DNA of 64,000 bases from Leishmania donovani (lineage: Eukaryota; Euglenozoa; Kinetoplastea; Trypanosomatida; Trypanosomatidae), in assembly GCF_000227135.1 (NCBI RefSeq), contig NC_018228.1, forward strand, positions 26,264-90,263, written 5' to 3'. A program made the position numbers and the translations under genes. Numbering within the stretch: position 1 is the first letter of the stretch; each line of letters starts with the position of its first letter. Shown in pieces: positions 10,083 to 18,598 of this stretch. Under the pieces are notes generated by a model that saw only the letters and a list, made by a program, of their open reading frames with translations, was not told the origin of the DNA and did no database searches.

Positions 10083-10960
10083 CCCCGCCTCCCCCGCCGT
10101 CACGGAGGAGGCGGTATGCTCAGCTGATTGCACAACGCTCAGGTGTGTATGCATCAGTCGCCCACAGCTGCTATGTGATGGCAGCAACCACATCCGTCAG
10201 CGCCGCCGTCGGTCTCGAGAGGAGCCAGGGGAGGGGGCAGAGGGGGTGGGGCGGGGCGAACTGTCAAGACAGACCGACACACGCAGCCGTGTGATGCCGC
10301 CGCCCAGGGCAGTGCAGAGAAAACTGAGTGGCACACACCCCCACGCACAGAGACAGACACAGACATGCACCAGCAGCACCATGACGGCGACCCTGATGAT
10401 GATCGACGGCGAGAGTTGAGAAGAGGGAAAGCAGACGGCACGGAGACACGGAGAGGCCCACGAAGAATTCGTGACAGAAGGCAAAGAAATAGAGGAGAGT
10501 GCGCGAGCACAACAACAGACGCACGCCAACAACGAAGACCGGGGCGTGGCACGAGGACACTCCAGTCATCTGTTCCTCTTTACAAGTGGGAGAAACGAGG
10601 AAAAGGTGAACGCGCAAGTAACAGCAGTGGCAGCAGCAGCGGTGTCGGTGGTGGTGGTGGCGTGAAGCATGAAGAACTGAGAGGATGGCAAAGGCAGCAG
10701 TGTGCATCGGTGTGCAGAGATGTGTGTGTGTGTGTGTGTGTGTGGGTGCGTGTGAGTGAAAGGTGGGAAGGGCAGGAAAGGAAGAGAAGCGAGAGGGGCA
10801 TCGGCGTTCCGCTAAGCAACTCTACATTGCCGACGGATCCAGAGCGCTATTCCCGTGCGTGGGGTGGTGTCTGCGGTCTCTGCCCTCCTCCTTCCTCTTC
10901 CGTGCCTGCGTGCCTCATGCGTTGACCGATGCGCTCCCTTTTTCGCGATGCGCATCGCTT
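10083..10960. other. spacer downstream of the 10961-11209 gene
   Basis: No gene is supported. It has a (GT)n tract at about 10722-10745. Frames spanning it are repeat-derived. Confidence 0.45.
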
Positions 10961-11209
10961 TTACTGCCCCCTGTCGCTCTCGAGGGTCACAAATACGTGC
11001 TGGCCATCCTCCAGCACGTCGCACACGCGGGCCTCAAAGTCGCACTGCACGCCGCCCTCTTTTCGGATCGACACCGGCGGGCCGAAGCGCTTGCCAAAGG
11101 AAGCGTCGTAGTGTATCATGGCTGCGCTACCGAGCCACACCACCTGCTGCGTGCCATCGCCGCACTGCAGCGGTATGATCTTCTCTCGCACGTGAACGGT
11201 GATCTTCAT
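10961..11209 (-). CDS. small conserved hypothetical protein
   Basis: An 82-residue product beginning MKITVHVREKI with a beta-rich pattern (KIIPLQCGDGTQQVVWLG, then PPVSIRKEGG and a C-terminal DGQHVFVTLE). Alternation of hydrophobic strands and absence of low complexity make it look like a genuine compact domain, unlike its surroundings. The frame is open upstream to 11284, which would add 25 residues, so the true start is uncertain. A (GT)n tract and an assembly gap lie just upstream. I do not recognise the family and give no function. Confidence 0.55.
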   Translation of the reverse strand: MKITVHVREKIIPLQCGDGTQQVVWLGSAAMIHYDASFGKRFGPPVSIRKEGGVQCDFEARVCDVLEDGQHVFVTLESDRGQ

Positions 11210-11291
11210 TAGCGCGTGAAGCACGGTGACGGTGGTCGGAAAGCCGATGCGACGCGCTGAGTCGAGCCGCACGTGCCTCTGCAACTGTCAC

Positions 11292-11351
<60 letters not shown>

Positions 11352-12145
11352 GTTGTGTGGTGGTGTGGTGNNNNNNNNNNNNNNNNNNNNNNNNNNNNNN
11401 NNNNNNNNNNNNNNNNNNNNNNNNNNNNNNNNNNNNNNNNNNNNNNNNNNNNNNNNNNNNNNNNNNNNNTGTGTGTGTGTGTGTGTGTGTGTGTGTTTGT
11501 GTGTGGGTGTGTGGGTGTGTGCGTGCGTGTACGTGTGCGAATCCACGACGCGCCGTGACGCTGCACGCCGCATGAGATGCGCAAAGAGCGCGATCGCAAG
11601 CGCGCAGCCGAAATTCAAGCGAGGAGAAGGGGGGAGGGGGTGGAGGAGCGATACGCAGACTCAGCGTGGCATTGCCAGCAGTGGTGTGCGTCGGTGCGCG
11701 TCGGAGCGGGCGCGCACGCACGCATGCAAGCACACACGATCAGACAAATGGAGGGGGAAGGAGGGGCGATGGGGGTAAGATAAGGCCCGTCGTGTGTGAT
11801 GGGGCGGGGAGGTGACAGAGATCCAGCTAGCAGCCGATGCCCTTCTCATGTCTCTCGAGTGCCGCTCCGCCGGACTACATACCCGCAGACACGAACACAC
11901 AGGGGGGAGAGGGAGAGGGGGGGGCTTCGCCGCGAAAGCATGCACCTTGGCTCCGGTTTCTGTTATGTGTTCTTGCTTCAGTTCATTTGCGTGTTATACG
12001 AAGTTTCACGGCAGCACTGTGAGGACCAGAGCTGTGGTGCAGGGTAGGGAGGGTGGGAGAGGAGAGCACACGTGCGCGTGTGTCGCGCCTTACCAACCCG
12101 AAGAGTAGCATGGAGAAGGAGGGGTGGGAAGAGGGGTACAGTGGG
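11210..12145. other. spacer with long (GT)n tracts and a gap
   Basis: (GT)n at 11294-11350 and about 11470-11496 flanks an assembly gap (11371-11469), which probably fell in the microsatellite. No gene is supported. Confidence 0.7.
11371..11469. other. assembly gap (99 N)
   Basis: A run of N bounded on both sides by GT-repeat sequence. Confidence 1.
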
Positions 12146-12496
12146 CTAATGCCCGTTCCAGCTCTTGAGTTTGATGAGGGCTCGAGGGTCGAGATCGTTC
12201 TGCAGCGCGTTCGACGTCTGGCCCGGTGTAGGGGTGCGCAGCATGTTCGTCAGCGTCAGCGCATCCTGAGCTTCGCGCTGGCGCTTCGCTCGCTGCAGCA
12301 GCTCCTCCGGAATGTTGTCGCCGTACACCTTTCGGATGTGCATGTACATCTGTTCCTCTCGCTTCGGCTGCACGCGCAGCACCGTCATCTTGAGAAACTG
12401 GTACGCGAAGCCCATCGTCAGCATGGAGATCCAGAAGAACTGAATCTTGGTACGCGTGGGCAGGCGCTCATAATGTGATACGCCCGGCAGAGCCAT
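12146..12496 (-). CDS. small single-TM conserved protein
   Basis: A 116-residue protein starting MALPGVSHYERLPTRTK, followed by one hydrophobic segment (residues about 18-40, IQFFWISMLTMGFAYQFLKM) and a charged, helical C-terminal half (QPKREEQMYMHIRKVYGDN and onward). The shape, one membrane anchor near a short N-terminus with a soluble amphipathic tail, is that of small accessory subunits of mitochondrial inner-membrane complexes, but no family motif confirms it. The frame continues upstream 19 codons without an ATG, which fixes the start at 12494-12496. The function is unknown. Confidence 0.65.
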   Translation of the reverse strand: MALPGVSHYERLPTRTKIQFFWISMLTMGFAYQFLKMTVLRVQPKREEQMYMHIRKVYGDNIPEELLQRAKRQREAQDALTLTNMLRTPTPGQTSNALQNDLDPRALIKLKSWNGH

Positions 12497-13363
12497 GATG
12501 GTCGTCGATGTCGGCGCCTCAGCCGCGGGTGACGCAACAGACCGAGCCGGCAAGTCGACGGGCAGAAAGTACGAGTGAGTGCGCGGGGACGAACGGAGAG
12601 GGGAGTGTGCCCATCACGCGTGCACACGTATCCAGCTGCACAACGGCACACCCACGCAAGATTGTCACCCGGGATACATCCCACAAAACGAGCGGACATG
12701 ACGAACAGAGAAAGAGAGAGACGAGGAGGAGGAGGAGGTGGTGGTGATGAAGGGCGGTGTACGGTGAACACCAAGAGCGGCGTGACAAGGGGCCGCCAGA
12801 CAGGGGAAGCAGAAGACGTCGGTTGGTCTGATGCGTGTCACGGATAAGACAGAGAGGGGGGAGACGGGCATCACACGTACAAACAAAGCCGCGAAAGAAT
12901 GCAACGGGACGTCCCCGTCCAACGCTTCTCCCGCATCGCACACGCGGCCGCATCGAATCAGGCCGGCTTCCATGCGCGGCTCCACGTGGATGCGGCTCTG
13001 GATGCCGCATGGATGTGTGCCTGCCTGCATTGGCAGCGGTGCTCACGCTTCACTTCTTTGGTTCATGATGTGCGCACAAGACGGTGAGACACAGGTTGAG
13101 TGTGTGTGTGTGTGTAGGTAGGTGGGTGGAAGTCGGGAGCGCACGTCAACAGAGAGAAAAGCAGGGAGAAGAGCGCGCGGGTAACGTATGGAGTCACGAA
13201 CGCGCGGCTGCTTCGCTCTCTGGTGACCCGAGCCACCGCAACGCGAGATGCCCTCTCTCACTGCCCTCACAGGCGCTGTCCATTCTCTCCGTCTTACCCC
13301 TCTTCCTGAGTCGCAGCGGAGCTGGACAAGAGGGCGCAGCAGCACAGAACACCATTGCGCATC
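12497..13363. other. spacer upstream of the 12146-12496 gene
   Basis: No gene is supported. Around 12960-13025 the sequence has repeated GGATGC/GCATGGATG words reminiscent of Leishmania SIDER elements; the resemblance is weak and unconfirmed. A short (GT)n lies near 13100. Confidence 0.4.
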
Positions 13364-13606
13364 TCACGCGGTGGTCCCGTCCTCACTTCTGGACGACTCG
13401 TCGAAGCCGATGTAGATGATGTTCTCGCCGCGCAGAAAAACGAGGGGCTCGGCCGGCTGCCTTGGGGCGGCGCGGCTCCGCGTGCACTGCGACAGGACCA
13501 CATCGAAGGTGCCGTCCAGGGCCTCCAGCTGGCCTCGGTACTCCTCACCGTGTGCCAGGTGGCAGCACACGGATCGGTGCAGAAGCGACTCCAAGGCAAC
13601 GGACAT
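13364..13606 (-). CDS. LSm protein, LSm6-like
   Basis: An 80-residue single Sm-fold domain. The Sm1 motif is visible as EYRGQLEALDGTFDVVL (about 22-38) and the Sm2 motif as FLRGENIIYIGFD (about 57-69). The FLRGENIIYI form of Sm2 is closest to LSm6 and SmF, whose Sm2 reads like FIRGNNVLYI. The length is right for LSm6. LSm2-8 rings bind the 3' end of U6 snRNA and, as LSm1-7, act in mRNA decay; trypanosomatids need the U6 form for trans-splicing. The Met at 13604-13606 gives the usual short N-terminus before the Sm helix. SmF is the main alternative. Confidence 0.8.
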   Translation of the reverse strand: MSVALESLLHRSVCCHLAHGEEYRGQLEALDGTFDVVLSQCTRSRAAPRQPAEPLVFLRGENIIYIGFDESSRSEDGTTA

Positions 13607-14139
13607 GCGTACCCGCAGCGAGCGAGAGGGAGGGGGAGGGAGGGAGGGAGGGGGTGTGTAGGGCTGACTCTTCGCACTCCTTTTACCAGGGTGTGTGTGT
13701 GTGTGTGTGTGTGTGCATGAAATGCCGGCAGGGAGGGAGAGAGAAAGAGAGAGACAGCGACGGAATAGGGCAGAGATCCGTGAACATCACTCACGCTCCA
13801 GCAAGAGCAGTCGAGAGCCTGAGTGAAGCACCTTCGGCGCTACGCACGTGTCTTTGCATGACCGTCTTTTTTTTTTTTTGGGGGGNNNNNNNNNNNNNNN
13901 NNNNNNNNNNNNNNNNNNNNNNNNNNNNNNNNNNNNNNNNNNNNNNNNNNNNNNNNNNNNNNNNNNNNNNNNNNNNNNNNNNNNGGGGGGCGTGCGCACG
14001 CTTGTCTTCTCGTCGCGTCTATCCATTTCGCTGAACTGACTGTTTTCGCATGTAATCAAGAGCACATTGCATTCATGGCCGCCGGCGGTGCGCCTGTGCG
14101 CATGTGTGGGCAGGGGGTGCACAGACGCGCCCTGGGGCG
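13607..14139. other. spacer with G-rich tract, (GT)n and gap
   Basis: It contains a GGGAGG-type run at about 13625-13655, (GT)n at about 13690-13713 and a T12 run abutting a G-run at the gap. No gene is supported. Confidence 0.6.
13886..13984. other. assembly gap (99 N)
   Basis: A run of N flanked by G homopolymers on both sides. Confidence 1.
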
Positions 14140-14323
14140 CTCACCCTCATCCCACCCCTCCTCGTCCATCGACGGGAGTGGGCGGGAGAGAACGGGGAGC
14201 ACAACCATATTCGCTTTTCTACAATGTGCGTATTCTACCGCGAGCAAGGCAGCACACAGACGCACGCACAGCCACAGCTCACCTGGCACTCTGTTGCACG
14301 GCGGCTGAATCCGGGTCCTCTGG
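14140..14323 (-). repeat. 184-bp dispersed repeat, copy 1 (retroelement 3' end)
   Basis: It matches the reverse complement of 61709-61892 over its whole length, with no difference that I can see. The first part, read on the minus strand, encodes the last codons and stop of the adjacent degenerate zinc-finger reading frame (PEDPDSAAVQQSAR then stop), so the repeat looks like the terminal codons plus 3' tail of a retroelement. Confidence 0.85.
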
Positions 14324-14960
14324 GACGAGCCGTTCAGCCGGTCGAATGAGGACCATACGTCTGACGGGCTCTCCTCCTTCCTCGTCCCTTCCTCGAAAAT
14401 GTGCTGCGCGACCGACTCCAGGCGGACCTGGGCGTGGGCAACATGCCTTCATCCACGCCCGCCGCGTCCAGCGTCCTGCTCGACGGCTGGAGGCGATGGC
14501 GTCTGTCGTGCGGGTAACAGGGGTTTGTCTAGGCGCATGCCGGGTGTGCGCGAGGACGAGGTTGGCCAGCCGCAGGTCAGGGCCCCCTGAGACCCCGCAG
14601 ACTCTGTCTGTATGCCATGCTTCGCCCTGAGTCACCTCAAGCTGCGGCATCTTAGGATATGGTGTGGTGACGCCCCAGATTGGGGACCTGGAGGGCTCAA
14701 TGGGGCCCCCTTTGGGGGTGCTCTCGTCACGCCCTCGGCACCTATGTCGCATCGACTCGCCCGGCCGGATGTAAGAGGTGCCGCACATGTCGCACGCACG
14801 TTGGGGATGATTTGTATGCATCTCTGCGCGCCTTTCTGGGCTATCGCTCGTGCCCTGCTGACCTCTGGATGCCTTGTGTGGATGCGGTACGCCATGCCAG
14901 CGGCGCTTGAAAGCGCGTGCGCACGGCGCTCACATTTTCTGCATCCTAGGGCCTGTTCCA
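14282..14960 (-). pseudogene. degenerate non-LTR retroelement (DIRE-like) C-terminus with zinc fingers
   Basis: On the minus strand two zinc-finger-like blocks occur in different frames. The first is CRKCERRAHALSSAAGMAYR followed by IHTRHPEV (about 14862-14943); it has the C-x2-C, hydrophobic GM, H-x2-H and HP pattern of ingi/L1Tc/R2-type elements. The second is CDMCGTSYIRPGESMRHRC (about 14738-14794) in a shifted frame. The second frame then stays open to a stop within the 184-bp repeat. No reverse-transcriptase core is visible here. Frameshift and missing domains mark it as a remnant. Leishmania genomes are known to carry such DIREs. Confidence 0.5.
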
Positions 14961-15794
14961 GGACGGCCTTGTTGCCTGGTGAGGTGGGCTCGCTGTCTTC
15001 ATCGTCCATTTCCGTCCATGCCAGCCAAGGGGCGGGGAGGGCGCGTGTGCGGCGCGGTGCTAATAGCAGCGGAAGAAACCGCAGAAGGCAAAAAAACAAA
15101 ATAATAAAAAAAGAGCGAAAGGCGCCCCCGTACACAAGTCAATGTCCGCACATCGAGGCGCGTGCAGAGTCCATCAACGATGAAAGCGCGCCCACACGCC
15201 CACCGCGCAAGCGCATCGAGACGGACACGAATCGCGAGAGAGCGAGGAGGAAGACAAGCAAAACACAGGTATCTCTACATCTATATATTTATATCGATAG
15301 ATACAGAGAGGCTGAAACATAAACAAGAAGGCGGGTGTTCGACACGGCCGGCGACTGCGAGCTGGAAAGAATGCACAACACACACACACACAGACGCGCA
15401 TGCATATAATATATATATATATATACATATATATATGTACGTATATGCATGAAGATATGCGATGAGCGCCACAGAGAGCGCGCGGGCGGAGGTACAGATG
15501 CACTCGCTGGCGCACAAGTACACGTTTCACCATCACTGCCATCATGCATTTCACCAATGCACATCCGCTCCACATGGGCGCAGAGATGCCGCATGCTCCC
15601 CCCCCCCCTCCTCCTCCGCCTCCTCGCCCCTCACCGGGAGCCTGTGCACGAGAGCGACCGAAGAGAGCTACAAGAGGTCGTGTAGCAGAGGAAGGTGAGC
15701 TTCCGCAAGAACTGAATCGGGGCTCGATCGATGGCAGAAGCAAGCACCTTCATCACACATCCGTCCCCTGCCTAGCGACACGCGCTGCTAGAGC
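14961..15794. other. spacer with A-rich tract and TA/CA microsatellites
   Basis: An A-rich run at about 15090-15112, ATATCGATAG-type sequence at 15280-15300, a (CA)n stretch at 15377-15392 and (TA)n at about 15406-15442. No gene is supported. Confidence 0.6.
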
Positions 15795-17168
15795 TCACAG
15801 GAGCGCCTCGGTAACAGCCATGCTCCGCCCCCGCACGAACCTGCCCTTCTGTGCCTGCTGCGCAGCGGCTACGCGCTTCGTCGGCACAGGCGAGTAAAGG
15901 GCCGATGCTGGCGACGACACAAAAGACGAGGCATGTGGTGCGCTAACTCGAGAAGCCGAGCGAAGGCCGCGAGACACTCCTGCAGAGGCAGATCGCGATC
16001 CGCCAAGCACCGAGAGCTGCTGCTGCAGCGGTGGGGAGAAGAGGGCGATTAAGGAAGAGGCGCGCATGGGCGGGATGCACAGGTTCAGCGGGTCGCCCTC
16101 CGCTGCCTCCTCGCTGGAGGTCAAGTCCGCGGCCGTGTACAAGTTCGATACGTAAGGCAAGCTGTCCTCTCGCTTCAGTGCGTGAATGGCTGTGATACCC
16201 AGCCTCGCGTCGTCGCACGTCGGCCGCAGTGGTGGTGGCGGTGGCGTCCTGAGAGACCCGACTCGGCGCACTAAAGCGGCTCGCTCCGTCCACCACTCGC
16301 GTGCCAGCGCTTCCCGCATGACACTCTCTACCGCAACGATCCAGCAGATGCACTGCACCGTCCACTCCGACTCGTACTCCTGCCGCATTCTAACGTATAC
16401 CGCGATGAAGTGCTCCTTGGCGAGGTTCAGCGAAAACCGCTGATGCTGATGCACGTACATGACCGTCAGGGACGCGCGCACCTCGGCCTCGCGGACGATC
16501 AGCTGACGCAGTCGGCTGCGGTCCGTTCCGTTGCGGCCCAGACGCTCCGACCGCCGGCCAAGGCGGTCGAACGACGGCGGCTCCCACTCGCTCGTCAAGT
16601 CCAGCTCCGAGTACGTGTGCACATCACCTGCGAAGCTCTGCGTTGGCTGGCTCACCTCCACCAGCGAGCTCTGCCCTTCACCGTCAAGACGGGCGCCAAC
16701 GCCGTCCTCAGCGCTATCGTCCACGTCACAGTTCGCGAGAAGCGATGAGGACGAGGAAGCGGAGATGTAAAACAGGTCAGGCAGGAGCGGGTCAGGGCTG
16801 CTGCCGTTGGCGCCGTGCTGTGGTGTGACTTTGAAAGGCAGGTCCTGGTCATGTTCGGGGGCGGCGAGAGTGGCGTAATCGCTGAGCTTCAAAGGGGCGG
16901 CCGAGGGAACGGCATCGACGGCGGTGCCGCGGGTAGGAGCGCTGTCGGTGTCACCTCGATCCTTCAGCGGTAGTATCTTGCCCAGGAACGACGGCGCGGA
17001 CTCGAGCCTACCACTCCTCTTAAGCGCTGCTTTTTCGTTCTTGCTGGTGCTTCTTGTTGAGCCCCGCCACCTTCCGCGACGTGACGGTGGTGGAAATGGT
17101 GTGGAAGAGACCGTGTCGTTGTACGAGGCCGTGCCTGCCTCTGAGGCGACCCCGCAGCAGCCTCCCAT
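15795..17168 (-). CDS. hypothetical protein with N-terminal MGGCC acylation signal
   Basis: A 457-residue protein starting MGGCCGVASEAG. Gly2 followed by Cys4 and Cys5 is a strong signal for dual N-myristoylation and palmitoylation, the arrangement that sends several kinetoplastid proteins to the flagellar or pellicular membrane. A central ordered region (about residues 215-310, from RSRLRQLIVREAEVRASL through WTVQCICWIVAVESVMREAL) appears helical with a Trp-rich block. The rest is Ser/Pro/Ala-rich and probably disordered. The acylation motif itself argues for this start at 17166-17168. No enzymatic motif is visible; a membrane-peripheral structural or adaptor role is inference. Confidence 0.75.
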   Translation of the reverse strand: MGGCCGVASEAGTASYNDTVSSTPFPPPSRRGRWRGSTRSTSKNEKAALKRSGRLESAPSFLGKILPLKDRGDTDSAPTRGTAVDAVPSAAPLKLSDYATLAAPEHDQDLPFKVTPQHGANGSSPDPLLPDLFYISASSSSSLLANCDVDDSAEDGVGARLDGEGQSSLVEVSQPTQSFAGDVHTYSELDLTSEWEPPSFDRLGRRSERLGRNGTDRSRLRQLIVREAEVRASLTVMYVHQHQRFSLNLAKEHFIAVYVRMRQEYESEWTVQCICWIVAVESVMREALAREWWTERAALVRRVGSLRTPPPPPLRPTCDDARLGITAIHALKREDSLPYVSNLYTAADLTSSEEAAEGDPLNLCIPPMRASSLIALFSPPLQQQLSVLGGSRSASAGVSRGLRSASRVSAPHASSFVSSPASALYSPVPTKRVAAAQQAQKGRFVRGRSMAVTEALL

Positions 17169-18598
17169 TCACCCACAGAGGAAGCGCGCAAGTGTTTCGT
17201 TTATCGGCGCCTGTGAGCCGGTGGGTGTCTAGGGGAGCACAGGCTCTTAAAGTAAAAGGATATGATACCTTCGAAGGAATATTCACAACGATCGGGGGCA
17301 CCGAGGACACACAGACACAGACGCACCGCGTCTTGCGGCAACGGTGATGAGCAGGGGGGGGGGGTCGACTGTACAGACTTAGTCTTCTCCCTCCCTCCCA
17401 ACTCTACCCCCTCTTTCTTCGCTGTTGGGCACGCCCCCGTGAGCGTCTGTATGCGCACGCGTAGGCGTGGGTCTGCGTGCGTGGGAGTATGTGCTCGCAA
17501 GAGCGAGAGATGACGGGAGATGAGTGGGGGCGTGAAGGTGTACAAAATCACTCACGCCCTCACACACACACACACACACACACACACGTGTATATATATA
17601 TATGGATAGATAGATGTGTGTGCAAGCGCGTATGTGTATATATGTGGGAATGTGCGTGTGTGTGTATGGTGGGGTGGGGGGTGGATGGAGGAGGCGCCCT
17701 TCTGCAAAGAGGGGATGCCAACACCGCATGCACGGAGGCACGTGCAGCCCTCTCTCTCCCTCTTCCTCCCTCGGCCTCGCGCACGACAAGGCGCAGCGAG
17801 ATCGATGGAGGGTACCGGCGACCCCTCGTTGCCTCTCCCAAGCCGAGCACCGCAGTGAAAATAGCGCACAGTCCCGTTGCTAAACCGTCACTCCAGCCTT
17901 CGAGCAACGCGCCCACACGGCAGCTGAGAAAGACGAGCCGAGGTGCTCGACAACGTCGCTGATGCGTGGTAGTGACGTACGCAGATACACGGCAGAGGGA
18001 GTAGTAGAGTTGAGAGCGGAAGGAGAAGGAAAGGTAAGTTGAACAATGAGCGGGCCAGCAGGCGCGCAGCGAGCACCGAGAAATCTGGAAGGCCCAGCGC
18101 GCGCGCCGGTGTCGGTGCAGAGGTGGAGCATCGCGCACGCACGTCTCAAGCGGAAGTATGGCGTCATGAGGATTTGGGGAGGGAGGGGCAGGTCCGTGTC
18201 TGTGAAAGACGCAGAGGTGGCGGTGGTGACGAGTGTGACGGCGCCGCTCACCTTTTCTGCGTCTCCGTCTCTGCCTGCAACTGCTGTCGACAGGAAAGAG
18301 AGAGTGAGCGCACACCACCGGCGGGCCAGCACAGGGGTGGGGAAATGGAGGGGGTCAACAAGTTGGTTAGCCGATGCGTACGAGCGAACGCGCGGTTAAT
18401 ACAGGACACACGAAGATGCGGAGGTCCGCCATCGCGAGGGATGGGCCATGGCGGAGAGACGAAGACAAAACACACACACAACGAATACAAACGCACAGAA
18501 CAGAATTACAAGTAAAAAAAAAAGCGGCAGCAGCAGCGGCAGCAACGGTGTCGGTACTACCGCATGGACACCACCACGACCACCACCACCACCCGCTC
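17169..18598. other. spacer upstream of the MGGCC gene
   Basis: It contains (CA)n at about 17562-17587 followed by a short (TA)n, GT-rich DNA to about 17670 and an A-run near 18513-18524. No coding sequence is supported. Confidence 0.55.

Noticed and set aside
11273..11575. Frames reading Cys-Val-Cys-Val repeats
   Set aside because: Translation of (GT)n microsatellite and N, not protein.
12960..13025. A full SIDER element
   Set aside because: Only short GGATGC/GCATGGATG words are present; no second copy in the window supports an element boundary.
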